Shown: positions 43,530-56,650 of the stretch, piece after piece
How positions within the stretch are numbered: position 1 is the stretch's first letter
Layout of the letters: the number at the start of each line of letters is the position of its first letter
Source of the DNA: Pomphorhynchus laevis
Lineage: Eukaryota; Acanthocephala; Palaeacanthocephala; Echinorhynchida; Pomphorhynchidae
NCBI GenBank assembly: GCA_012934845.2
Contig: WNNJ02000942.1
Location: 62,001 to 126,000, forward strand
Length of the DNA stretch: 64,000 nucleotides
Reading direction: 5' to 3'
Translations under genes and position numbers: made by a program
The notes under the pieces: model-generated
Databases searched by the model: none
What the model saw: the letters and a program-made list of their open reading frames with translations, nothing else
What the model was told of the DNA's origin: nothing

Positions 43530-45690
43530 GAGAAATTTGGCCCCGCTACTATGTGGGTAGAGGAATAGGGCCGAAACATGATAACATAGCAATTCCTCCT
43601 GATGACCTCTAATCCTTATTCTGATACATCATCTGTTATTTATTAGTCAATTCATAACAATTGACTTTTATTTTAAATTTTAATTTTAAATTTTATCTTT
43701 ATATAAATATTAATTGTATTTAAAAAACGTTTTTTAGTTCTCTCTATTTATATCCTATTAATCGTACTTTCATAGATAACTTTTTATTATCCTTTGTGTA
43801 AAATCTTATATAATTACTTATTATTTATCTTTATTTTTAATTTTTATATAGTATAAAATACGTAGACTCCGTTATCTGATATGATTTATCATTTCAAAGG
43901 AACACTTAAAAGACAAATTTTATCTAAATCTAAATTTTATACTATTTGTATAAAATAAGTGGACTCAGTTATCTGATCTGATTTGTTCTACTGACAAGTT
44001 GTTATCGACCCGTTGACTTTGTTTTCCCGGTACCCCTGTCAGAAATACTGAAACTATGTATTATTGATACGACATTATTTTTCTGCTAATTTTCAAGCAA
44101 GTTTTATGGATTTTTTCTTTCTCTTATAATTTTACAATATACAAAACAATAAAATATTATTAAAAATTTATTAAAACTATAAGGCGAAAAATCTTTATGG
44201 AAGATAATAAACAATGTGATTTGTATTATAATAAGTAAACTAAATAATCAAAGTTCATCACAGGAAATACGTCATTAGTAAGTATTTGTACACGCTGGTA
44301 AGTTGGGTCGAGGAATATGGAATGAAACCTGTTGATCCTGATGACATATAATCCTTATTCTGATACATCGTATATTATTTATTTGTCAATTCATAAAAAT
44401 TGATGTTTATTTACAATATTATTAACATAGCAGTTCTTCCTGATGACCTCTAATCCTTATTCCGATACATCGTATGTTATTTATTAATCAATTTATAAAA
44501 ATTAACTTTAATTTTAAATTTCAATTTTAAATTTTAACTTGATATATAAATTATATAAAATTTTATATAATAATTTATAATTATTTTTCATTTATATATA
44601 GTATAAAATAAGAAAACTCAGTTATCTGAATTGATTTGTTCTCCTGACAAGTTATTATTGACCTGTACACTTTGTTTTCCCGGTAATTTAGAAGTACTGA
44701 AACTACGTATTAACGTAGTTTGACATATTGACATTATTATTTTCCGCTAATTTTCAAGAAAGTTTGATGATTTTATTTTACTTATTATATTGGAGAAATA
44801 TAAATCAACTAAATATTATATAAATATTAAATTTAAAATATATTCAAAATAGAATTAAAAATAAATTTTAACTATTAAGAGAAAACGTTTTTATTGGTGG
44901 CTAATAAAAAATTTACTCTGAATCAGAATAAGGTACACTAAATAATCAAATTTCATCAGAGAAAATACGACATTAACATGTATTTGGCCATGCAACTATG
45001 TTGGGTAGAAGAATAGGGGCCCAAATCTGATAACATAGCAGTTCTTGATGACCTCAATTCCTTATTCAAATACATCATCTATTATTTATTAGTCAATTCA
45101 TAACAATTGATTTTTATTTTAAATTTTAATTTGATACAAAAATATAAATTCTATAAAATCTTATATAATTATTTATTATTTATCTTTATTTATATATCGT
45201 ATAAAATACGTAAACTCAGTTATCTGATCTGATTTATTCAATTTATATTATAAGCAATTAATATATTCCAAGAAATGGTGGTACAATTATAAAACATGTT
45301 AATCTACGGTAAATCTTTTGATTTAATAATCTAATGGTAATTTTATCTTGATAATTTTTGTAAATTGATAATTTTTTGTAATTCTTGTAAATTTCAACTT
45401 GATATAAATTTTTATAAAATCTTATAACAATTATTTATTATTCAATAAATAACAATAATTAATAAATATTTAATAATAATAATTTAAAAATATTTATCTT
45501 TATTTTAAAATATAAATATATCTTATCGTTTTATCATTATATTAATCGTATAAAATCTTAGATAATTATTTATTATTTATCTTTATTTTTGACTCAGTTA
45601 TCTGATTTGTTCTACTGACAAGTTATTATCGACCTATGAACTTTGTTTTCTCGGTAATATAATCTCTGCCAGAAATACTAAAACTGTATT
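43530..45690 (+). repeat. Cluster of dispersed repeat D (about four copies)
   Basis: Copies at about 43530-44090, 44260-44400, 44410-44780 and 44990-45690. Shared blocks in order: GGTAGAGGAATAGGGCC-like, CTGATGACCTCTAATCCTTA, TTATTTATTAGTCAATTCATA, long AT stretch, TATCTGATCTGATTTGTTCT, TCCCGGTAA and AGAAATACTGAAACTA. Other copies: 9640-10060, 46200-46430 and 58960-59170 (reverse). No coding frame; a non-autonomous element of about 550-700 bp whose ends I could not fix. Confidence 0.75.
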
Positions 45691-47790
45691 GTGCAAATAA
45701 TAATTGAGAGGTAATTCGCAAATGGGCACTATTCGAACCAAAATAAAACTAATTCATTGTCAATCATGCTGTTTAATATAACAAGAGAAGAAGCACTTCG
45801 AACGAGGTGTACGAAATTAAAACACTGACAATTTCCAATACAATCTTTCTTTTCATTTTTATTAAAACATCATTATAATTTTCATGATCGCTCTACTGGC
45901 TTTCACAGCTGACATATACCAAGACAAGTGAAGCAAAGAAGCCTATACATTCCCATTTAGGTGATATTTTTATAAAAAAATCATATAAATACAATATTGA
46001 ATACTTATATATTTAACAACGGTAGATACACTCACATATGGTGTATTTATCCTTTATTTGGTTGAATATAATATAAAAAAATAAAAAAAATGTAATATAA
46101 AAAAATAAATATCATAATAAATATATCATAATAAATATATAATACATTATATATAATGCACTATAAGACAATTACTTCTGACAAAGGGCGAAGTATATGA
46201 AAATAACGAATCAGATCACCTAAGTCTACGTATTTTATACTTTTAAATAAAAAATAAAGATACATAAAATAAATAATTATAAATAATAAGTAATTATATA
46301 AGATTTTATACAATTTATATTTATATAAAGTTAAAATTTAAAATAAAAATAAATTTTTATGTATTGACTAATAAATATTATATGATGCATTATAAGGATT
46401 AATAGGTCAGAAGTCATATCACAACTCAATAATAACGTTCAAAAAATACTTGTTTTAATAGGGTTTGTCAAAACAACGAGGCTCAATAGTCACAAATAAA
46501 ATAGTAATATTTAAAACATAGTGGGCTGTTTTTATAACAACCCATAAACTCCAAAACAACGTGGGTTGTTTTGACTTTGTATACGGGGTGCAGTATAATA
46601 ATATTATGAATTATATAAATTAATATCAAGCAAGATTACATTCGGGGTAAAATCAATATGTTTTTGGCGAATGCACTCTCGGGATGCTTCGCCAAAAACA
46701 TATAAATTAATATATTAAAATAGTTAAAAGATTAGGGTTATAATTTATGCAGTGACATAAAAAGACAGAAAGCGTTAATTGCGTGCTCGTTAAATTATTC
46801 TAAAAACATGCTTTTAAAATGCTATTTTAAAATTAATAATTTAAATATTATTTAAATATTATTTAGTGCTCAGTGCCTGCGTCATGATAATCTCCTGAGT
46901 ACTAATGTCGACGCAGGATGATGTTGGTGTTTAGATCGTGTTGCAACTGGTTAGTGACGATATTCGTACACTAGTTTGCAGACACGTGTTATAGTATTGA
47001 AGCATAGATCGGTATAACATCCTTACATTTCGCAGATAAAATTGAATATTTATATATTTATTGTGGATATTTTATTCTCTTGATCCGTATAAATATAAAA
47101 CACGAGGATTTTATACGAAAATGAGACAAAATAATGTAACCGAAATTATGATATTTATGAGCAACACTTTAAGATAAAATTGAATATTAATTTACTGCGA
47201 GAATGTTTCAGTGTATTAATGGTGTACACGAAAATTAAATCCTGCACTATCCGTAAAAATATAGATCACTTAATAGTGACCTATAGTCACTAAATAGTCA
47301 CTTTAATTATTTTGGCATTATATGTGTAATATAAAGATAATCTGATTTGATTTGATTTAATCTGATTTGAGAGCTTAACTATCTGGACTTACAATTAACT
47401 TATTACACTACAACATAACTATCTGAACTTACAATTAACTTATTACATTTTTAACCTTGATTAATTACAATTCACAACTGAATGATACATATGAGCCCAT
47501 CTCCATGCTCATAGTGTGCTAAGAAAAGCATTCGAATGCAGTTTTTGCGAGAGTTGAACACATTTGAAAAGTAACGATGTTAATGAAGCGACGTATGAAT
47601 TGCTGATCAATTATCGATGTCAGAATTTAAATTTATGGTGTCTCCATTGCCTTTCTAAAATGGATTCATTGAGGGAAAAATAAGGATTACCAAAAAGAGT
47701 ATCCACAATCGAGAAATCTGAGATTGATATAAAGAGAGTTTCTACAGAATGTTTTCACGAGGTTCTACGATGACAGGGATCCAAGCATCA
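45691..47790. other. Intergenic DNA with a 15-bp stem hairpin
   Basis: ATATGTTTTTGGCGA (46656-46670) and its exact reverse complement (46689-46703) enclose an 18-base loop. A reverse copy of repeat D lies at 46200-46430. Bases 46870-47030 and 47480-47790 have normal base composition and may be the decayed 5' part of the LINE that follows. No host gene seen. Confidence 0.6.
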
Positions 47791-47799
47791 CTGATGTGT

Positions 47800-50520
47800 C
47801 GGCATTCAAACTCGGTCATAGACCGATAGAAGGGTGGCGCAACCAGGCCATATCAAGGTTGTATTATCGTCTGAAGACCAAGCAATGTTGATATTACGCC
47901 GGGTTCATCGACTAAGAGGAGAATACTTCAAGGTGCTTTGTGATCTTGCCACGGAATATCGCTTGAAAATGAGAGAAGCAACTGCGAAATTGGAGAGATG
48001 TAAATATGCTGGATAGTTGGACCTATATATAGTGGATTTGCGAGTTGCAAAGAGGAGTCGAAGGATTCGATGGAAGCCATCAACAATATCCCATGCATTG
48101 ATAAGCATCTGAAGAACATTCGAGTGATGTGCTTTAATGCGCGGAGTTTGAGACACAAGATGGATGAGCGCATTGAAATTACAGCCCAAATAGATCATAA
48201 TTTGGTGGCCGTAACCGAAACATTGTTTTCATAAGAATTTTGTGACAGAATTGAATCTATTGAATTATCAACTTATTCGGAGCGATCGTGTCTGCTCTAG
48301 AGGCGGAGGTGTTGCTCTCTATTTCAGAAGCTATTTTTCTGTTACTGTGATTGAGAAATACCAGCATGAAAGTGGCATAGCAGTAACACTTTGGTGTCGA
48401 ATCAATATCACGACTGAATGAGCAATTGTGGAGATAGATATATCGATCTCCATGATAAGACAGTGAGACGGTAATCTCTCAGTTGAGTAGTTACGGAAGA
48501 TGTGATGACTGTTTAGTTATAAGGATATCAATACACCTGGAGTAAACTGGTCTGATTTGACGGTTGTGAGAGGTTCATTGGAGGAACAGTTTTTGGAAGC
48601 TGTTGTTGAATGATACATGCTCTAGCATGTTTAGTCACCCACACGGTGATTCTCCCCTCCCCCCCCAAATCATGCAGACTTTTGAATCTCGTGGTTACTT
48701 CTCACATAGGGTCTAACGATCATTATAGTATCTGGTTCCAATAGCGTAGAGCCACCGTAACCACCCTGGAGAAAAAGCCACGCCGAAATTTCTGGAAAAT
48801 GGATAAATAATAACTAATGAAAGCTGCATTACAAATGAATAGGACATTACCTTCGGGGAATCAGTGAACGAAACACGGAGAGTCATGTATGATAAACTGA
48901 TATAACTAATGAATATAGCAGTACCGTAGTCGAAACCGCAGTCTTTGGCCAAAGGGCCTGCTTAGTTTGACGTAGAACTGCGTGGACACCTGCGGCAGCG
49001 AAGGAAATCTGGTATATTTTTCGGTTGTCTGGTCCACAGCCGATTTTAAAAGCTACCAACATGTTCGAAACAGGTACATATTCTTGAAACGCTAAAAGAT
49101 GAGAACCTACGCCTTTGACTACCTACCCCGTCGTACAAACGTGAATTCAGCAATTCCTACATTAGAAGATTAGACTTGTTCAACAGTATAATGTGACAAG
49201 CTCAAGGCCGGACAACTTGCCTCCCAATATATGTTTACGTATACGAGACTACTGCAGCGCCTTGGTTATCTATATCCTTAGACACGATTGATAATGTTGT
49301 AGTGAATCGTGAATTGGTCGAAGTATTGTTAGATAATATAGACGCGCAATAAGTTCCCGGGCCAGATGAACTCCATCCTTCATTCCTGCGTTCACTTTCT
49401 TCGATATTTTGTGCTACTAAAACCACTGTTTTTCAGAGGATTTTGGACACTTTGCCTTACTGGGAGAGTGGAAACATGCAATTATCAAATTAATGCACAA
49501 AGGAGGTATCCCAGCTGTTCCTAGCAATTACAGTCTGGTTACTTTAACTTCGGTAGCCTGCAAATTGTTAGAACGAGTGGTGATTTCACGAACTGGAGAG
49601 ATCCCTCGTTAACAATAATAAACAGTGTGCCCAGCAGCATGGATTCACGCGCCAACGATCCTGCCTGTCTAACCTACCGGTGGCCAGAGTGCATTGGTTT
49701 GCCCTTATTGACAACGGCTGCACATGAATGTGTTACATTGATTTCAGCAAAGCCTTCGATTGCGTCCCTCATAAAAGATTGCTTGCAAAGCTGAAATCAT
49801 TGGAAATTTCCAATGAGTTACTGTAATGGATATCACACTTCCTAATCAGAAGGACAAACTGAGTTGCTATGAACGGAATTACATCAAATTCAAAGAATTC
49901 CATTTCAGGTGTTCCTCAAGACTCTCTACTCGGCCCGTTTCTTTTCAAGAAAATGGCGGTGACCTTCCCGCGAGTTTTGAAGCTTGCAGATGAACAACAA
50001 GCACGGGCTTTAACATGCTCTGATCAGCATCTGACTCTCTCTCTAAGAAATCAAAACTTCAGTAGCATTTGAATAATTAAATTGACTAAACCGAACGTTG
50101 GCTGCTTCCGATAAATGAGAAGGGTGCAATTCTGAGACTGTGACCCAAAGAATATCACCAGGAATATGTCTAAAGTTCAACGAATTCCAGTTGTAACTGC
50201 TTAAAAATTTAGGTGTATTGGTGTCTGGATTGCTCAAATCGAAAGATGAGACCATTAGGAAAGCTGGGGTAACAACTCGAATGCTTTGGTTCACCCGACG
50301 TTCGTTTTCAGTGATCACTTAGATATGTTCGGAGTGCTTTATTTCGCACAGCTGCGTCCACTGCTAAAATACAGGTTACCGGAGGCATTCCCCCACGAAC
50401 AAAGGAGAAGCTGACATCCTTGAGCGAGCACAGCGGATAGCTATGAAAACGGTATCAGTAATGAAAACGGTATCAGGAACACACACCCTATGCCGATCGA
50501 GTGAGCAACCTTAACCTTTT
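47800..50520 (+). mobile_element. CR1-like LINE, decayed
   Basis: ORF1-type remnant GHIKVVLSSEDQAMLILRR (47852-47910). Endonuclease start IRVMCFNARSLRHKMDERIE (48118-48177) with LVAVTETLFS. Later NTPGVNWSDL (about 48530-48560) and RLLNLVVT. RT: PGPDELHPSFLRSLSSI (49355-49405), SNYSLVTLTSVACK-like text (49525-49565), CYIDFSKAFDCVPHKRLLAK (49735-49790), ISGVPQDSLLGPFLF (49905-49950). The YxDD region and the thumb are lost or unreadable. Broken by many stops. Confidence 0.8.
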
Positions 50521-51943
50521 CTCTCTGCAATACCGATGAATGAAGTCCGATTTGCTTGTCACTCAAATAGTTCAATTTGCTTGTCACTTAAGATACAAAA
50601 ATCAGAGCTTAAGCTTATCTAATTGATGATAATTTTTTAAAGTAAAGAATGATTAAATGATTAATAATTTAATCATTACAAATGATTTTCAATAAATAAT
50701 TTGAACGTTTTTGGAAATTCGAACTAAATTTTTTAGTTTCAAAAATACTACCTACATCACACATGATAAGCTTTAGCTATTATTAGAATACTAATAGCCC
50801 AAAAATAAGTGTGTGAGCTTTATTAACAATAGCTATGATATAATTTGGTTTTCACATGAGTAATTTAATAGAAAGGGCGCAAAACTGTTTGGATTTCAAA
50901 TGGATTCTAATTATAAAAATTCTTATATATAACCGAAAGCGTAAATAAATTATTATTTATAAATAATAATTTAAACAGACAAAAATTTGGTTTGTGTCTA
51001 CGCTATTGATGATATATGAACTGTGTTACCTCGGTAATACGGTCTTGATTAATATATTCTGGTACGTTTCATACTCTATATGGATTTGAACATATAATAT
51101 TAGTAATATAAATGCAGCATGATTATATGTCACTAGTTTGATAAAATGACGAGCAACGCTTACAGTTTCACATTACATATAAATCAATCAAAATTCAAAA
51201 TAAATAGTTGCTTGGATAGCATAGATGAATTCGAGCTGACAATTCGTTGGCTCAAACGATTCCGTGTTCGCTCAAACGGTACAACTCATTGACGGTTGAT
51301 ATAAGAAAATGATTCTTCAGAGTTCAAGTGGGTGGAATATTCAACAACCACGCAAAAACAATATGAATTATGTGAAATATCTATGTCAAGCACACATCTA
51401 GCAAATAACAAAGATTGCGTAAAGTAGGATGGACAATCTTAGCTACTCGCGGGATTATTATTCTGCCTTTACTTGAATGGCTGAACTAAATTATTAAACA
51501 ATAATTTCATTCGTATATAAACAACTTTGTTGAAAAATAAAACAAATACTTTTTTGACTTCTCTTTCATCATAGTTTATAAACAGGCATATATTTCCACA
51601 ATTTGTTTGTCAAAGCCTAGTTTTATTGCACCACGTCCTCATTTTTTATAATCCAATTTAGGATCAAAACGTTCATTCTACAGCGATTTTTAATAATATG
51701 GCTTAAATAATATAGACTGTAGAGTTATCTGACATTTAAAAATTCTAAACATAAGTACAATGCACTTATGTGACTGCCTCACATGCTATCTTGGTGTGAT
51801 GAACAATACGGTTCTTACAGCTATATATCTCGCTGTACCGAGAAAATAGGGATTTATTTAAACATCTAGAATACATAATCATATGTCATGACATTCCCGC
51901 CGTCATGCAAGATAAGAATATCAAATAAGATAGCTGACATAAA
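50521..51943. other. Intergenic AT-rich DNA
   Basis: No gene seen. A weak match to the 3' blocks of repeat D lies near 50990-51080 (TGTGTTACCTCGGTAATACG). Confidence 0.5.
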
Positions 51944-52025
51944 TGTTGTATGACTTATCATTATTTGACCTTTTTATAGATTGTTCAATAAAGCCTCGTT
52001 GGCAAATCTTAGTTTGTTTACTACA
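51944..52025 (+). repeat. 5' LTR of the Gypsy fossil
   Basis: 82 bp, matches 55797-55878 and contains an AATAAAGCCTC polyadenylation-like signal. Unusually short for this family. Confidence 0.85.
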
Positions 52026-55000
52026 ATTTATTGAACAATTGTATAAGAATGGAGAAGTTTCTCAAACCCGAAATGCTCATAATCGCGCATGACAATCAAA
52101 ATGCTACCGTCGATTGGAAACATTGGAAACAAAGAATATCTTTATTTGTATCAGTATTTCTGGACATCACTGACGCTCATAAACTCCTTATCTTGGTCAA
52201 TTCAATGGGTGGAACGTTATATGCTCACTTCGGCGAATGCAAAATGTTCGAAGAAGCTATCGACAAACTGGAAACATTATTTGTGAAACCGAAGAACGTT
52301 ATTTACAATCGACATATTTTATCCTCAACAAAGCAAAAAATGGAACAAAGTATCGACCAGTTTTTTAAACTCTCCTGCAAATCGGAAAAAATTGCGAATT
52401 TAAAGCCGTCTCCGCCGACGAGCATCATAACCAATATGTGCGCGATTCATGTATTCGTGGACTACGATCACAGCAAATCAGACAGCATGTTTTAGAACGC
52501 ATATAATTGACGTTAAAAGAAACTTACGACGTCGCACGAAGTTTAGAACAAGCTGAAATACATGTAAAAAAACTACGAAGACCATAACATTTACGAATCG
52601 TTTTTATCTGTGTTAAATTGCAATCATGAATAAGAGAGTTAAAAAGTTGATGTAGCTAGATCCATCGTCGTTAATAACCCAAGAAAATGTTTCTTCTGCG
52701 GTGGATATCGGCATCCACGATCCGATTGTCCAGCCAGATTGCTAAACTGTCATAATCGCGGGAAGCAAGGCCACTTTTCAAAAGTATGTCAGTCACGCAA
52801 ACAACCAAAACAGCTTAGCGACCTTCAAATATCCGCCATATCTTGCAACACTGTTTATAATCCTTTGCAGAAAACAACAATCAACATCAAAATTGGAAAT
52901 ATAACACTAAGAGCTCTCGTTGATACAGGTAGTGGTGGCCAATTTCATTTCTGACAAAGCACTTACTCAATGCAAACTACTTACTTTTCCATGTAACGAA
53001 GCCGTTCATATGACGTAAGAAGATTACAGTAGCAAATTGTTAAAAATATGTAGGACAGATATTCAATACGATAGTCAACTCACTCAAAACGTTAAACTTT
53101 ACGTCATTAGGAACCTATGCTCCGACGTGATTCTCGGTCATCCCTATTTACAACGATTCCAAAATCTCAACATCGAATTCGGAGGATCAATTAAAACATT
53201 ATCGCTAGCAAACTTACAGTCATCTACATCAGCGATTCCATTACCTCGCTTATTTGCACTACTTACTGATGATTGCAAACCTATCCAAACCAAATATCGT
53301 AGAAGCACACCTACCAAGAACATTTTATAAATTGTCAAATCAAACATTTGCTTGATAAAGGAATCATAGAACCTAGTCATTCTCCTTGGAGAGCCCAGGT
53401 GTTGATTGTTACTCATTAATCAGGTAAGCGTAGATTAGTCATCGATTACTCCTAGACTATAAACAAATATACTATACTGGACGCTTACCCGTTGCCAAGG
53501 ACAGATGATTTCGTAGAAAAAATTGCCAGGTATAGATTCTTCAGCAGCTTTGATTTGAAAGATACTTATAATCAAATTCCACTACTCGATTCTGAAAAAG
53601 AGTTCACATTATTTGAGGCTGCCGGCCAATTATTTCAATACAAGTACATGCCTTTTGGTTTGACAAACGGTGTTGCAGCCTTCCAACGAACTATGAATTC
53701 AATAATCGACAAGGAGAAGCTAGTCGGTGTATTCTCTTACTTAGACGACGTTGTGGTAGCGGGAAGCAAGGGATCAACATAATGAGAACTTTAACGTGTT
53801 TTTGAAGACATTGTATAAATACGGGTTAAGTATAAATCTCGAGAAAACTGTTCAGTGCAGTATTTCTAGTTGTGTGATCGGCTATCTCATTACCGACGGT
53901 ATTCTCAAACCTGATCCAAAGCGAGTGAGTCCTTTATTGCCTATGTCACCACCTACTTCCTTCCGCGAAAAAGCTAGTATTTTAGGTATGTTTATCTATT
54001 ATTCCCAATGGATTAGTCGATTTTCGGATAGAATACGTTCATTTGCCGACGCTACAACATTTCCGCTATCCCATGAATCTTCCAAATCATTTAAAGACAT
54101 AAAAGAAGCATTGTCTGTTGCATGCAAGAAACAGATTGAAGATGATAAACTACTTGTCGTCGAAACCGATGCATCGAAACTAGCAATCTCGGCAACTCTC
54201 AGTCAAGACGGACGACCAGTCGCTTTCTTTTCGCGAGTTTTTTCGAAATCTGAAAAGCGCCAAGCCGCAGTTGATCTAAAAGCCCTAGCTATCGTTGAAG
54301 CTGTTAGATACTGGCGCCATTACCTCGCTAGCAGACACTTCAAAATCATTACAGACCAACGATTTATTGCTTACATATTTTCGTCGAAAGGTAAAAGTCA
54401 AATCAAAAATGACAAAATATCACGATGGCGATTGGATTTATCTGAATTTCATTTCGATATCGAATACAGACCAGGTCCGATGAACGTTGTTGTGGACACA
54501 TTCTCCCGCATCGTTTGTGCTCTGAGTAATCGAAGATCTTCGGAAATATTCAAGTTACATAAACTGTTATGTCATCCTGGCGAGACGAGAATGTGGCATT
54601 ACATACGCTTTCATAATCTACCATTCTCAATATCCGAGGTGCGTTTAGTTATTGATTCCTGTCGAACTTGCGCAGTAGTGAAACCTAGATTTTACAAGCA
54701 TCCATAAACATCCCTTAGTAAATCTTTACATTCATTTGACCGCTTATCGATTGACTTTAAAGGACCCTTTCCAAAGTGTTGCCAGAACAAATTCATGTTT
54801 ACTGTGATCGACGAGTATTCGCGTTATCCTTGGGCCTTCCCATGCCCAGATACGTCGTCACTAACGGCTATTAAGTATCTCAAGCAGATATTTTACAGTT
54901 TCGGTACACCCTCATCTATACATTCCGACCGAGGTGTACCAATTGTTTCTAAGTAGTACCAATTGTTTCTAAATAGCAACAATATCACATCGAGTCACAC

Positions 55001-55796
55001 AACTCCTTATAACCCTAGCGGCAATGGGCAGTGCGAGCGGTATAATCACATTATATGGAAAACCGTAGAGTTGGTTTTGAAAGAAAATAATTTGCCAATA
55101 AACAAATGGCACGAAGCTTTAGGACGATCCCTGAATTCAATACGCTCATTACTTTGTACAAGCACCAATTCAACACCGCATGAACGTATGTTTCATCATG
55201 CACGACGATCATGTTTTGGAGTCACAATGCCTGATTGGTTAACATCTTCAGGACCTGTACTAGTCAAAAGGTTCGCTACCAAAAGTAAATACGAACCACT
55301 TGTGCAAGAAGCGTTTCTTATAGAATCAAATCATAAATATGCGACTGTGAGATTAAAAGACGGACGAATTACAGAAATATCAACAAAGCACTTAGCTCCC
55401 ATGCCGACAAACGATACTAGCTTATATAATGATGACCCCATCGTAAGCAGGACTATTGAATCAGAATTCGACCAGCGTTTAATTAAGGCTACTAATACTA
55501 ATACGACTCGTACCCAAATTACAAATAACGATACAAAATCTTGTGATCAGGTTGTTGAGATACCATACGTAGAAGTAGATCGTTCTTCGCACTCCTATAC
55601 AAACACTACTTTTGTACCCAGCTCTTCGAGTGTAAATAATCAGAATACAACAAAGTATGTGGATGCACATCAAACAAAAGAAATCGACGAAGCAAGGTGT
55701 TCAAAACAAGGTGCTGATAAATTACGAACCTCTGATAGAAGACGACGAGCTTCAGCGTACCTTGAATATTATCTGAGGGAGGAAGATTGAAATAAA

Positions 55797-55878
55797 TGTT
55801 GCATGACTTATCATTATTTGACCTTTTTATAGATTGTTCAATAAAGCCTCTTTGGCGGATCTTAGTTTGTTTACTACA
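55797..55878 (+). repeat. 3' LTR of the Gypsy fossil
   Basis: Partner of 51944-52025, preceded by the purine tract at 55776-55787. Confidence 0.85.
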
Positions 55879-55879
55879 A

Positions 55880-56650
55880 TAGTCTTGCAGATAGAGCGGT
55901 GTTCTTCTTTTAAGTGATGGTTTCTTTTCTCTTATCTTTTAATGAGGGGCCTCGTTGACTGTTCCTTCATTGCCACCGTTGATCGTTTGCCGAATAGTTT
56001 CGTTGAGCGGTCTTTCTTTGGTTTTGTATGCTGATCGCGTCCAATATCCTCGTTGACTGTTTGCCATTCATTAGCCTCATTGACGGTTTTTCCTTCACCC
56101 TCGTTGATTACGCCAATATTTTCAATCACTGTCTACGACAAGGTATTTTATCGCGTGCTGTTGACATGTAATTACTATTCTTGATTAATGATTGATTAGA
56201 TAAATCCAACGTCCTATACTGAAACGTTGCGTTCGAAATTTGTGGATATGGCGCGATATGCTTTGTAGATATATGTTTAGCGGGCATTAGATAAGCGAAC
56301 TCGAGTGTAGTTAGGGTTTGCATGGACAAGTTCGGCTGATTCAACAGATCATTAGAATTTACTTGATTTATGCGTTGAGCTAGAATGTGCTTAGGTTGTA
56401 ACAGGCAGTCAGGTAGGTGAATTCCGCTTTGAGATCGACGATTAAAAAAGAACAACATGTCGTGAAGTGTTGCATATGTAGCAGTGTTTAAGAATGAATG
56501 AGTAGATTAAATGACGAAGGGTAAAATATTTTGGCAATTTTGCAAATCCCACCATTGGCTATATAGACGCAGTTCTATAGCCTTTCAGTCTATCTAATTG
56601 TGCCGTTCAATTTGTCCGTTACCGGCAGGATTATACGGGGGTGAGTGTGT
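55880..56650 (-). mobile_element. Second Gypsy fossil, integrase C-terminal part
   Basis: Minus-strand remains of a Gypsy integrase core end (PYNPAGNGQIER-like, about 56610-56645) and the following C-terminal tail, similar in layout to the element at 51944-55878 but a distinct copy. Broken. It directly abuts the 3' LTR of that element and is separated from its own N-terminal part (58200-58640) by a Penelope-like element. Confidence 0.7.

Larger units (their letters stand above)
51944..55878 (+). mobile_element. Ty3/Gypsy LTR retrotransposon fossil
   Basis: Two 82-bp direct repeats (51944-52025 and 55797-55878, about 95% identical, TG...CA ends) enclose a gag-pol region. Parts in order: gag-like segment 52050-52500; CCHC-type knuckles 52690-52800; aspartic protease (ALVDTGSGGQ) near 52915; RT 53330-53900 (YLDDVVV); RNase H 54150-54480; integrase 54540-55400 with the usual zinc and core regions; C-terminal tail to 55790; purine-rich tract 55776-55787 before the 3' LTR. 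It is broken in about half a dozen places. The LTR identity suggests a fairly recent insertion. Family placement rests on domain order. Confidence 0.88.
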
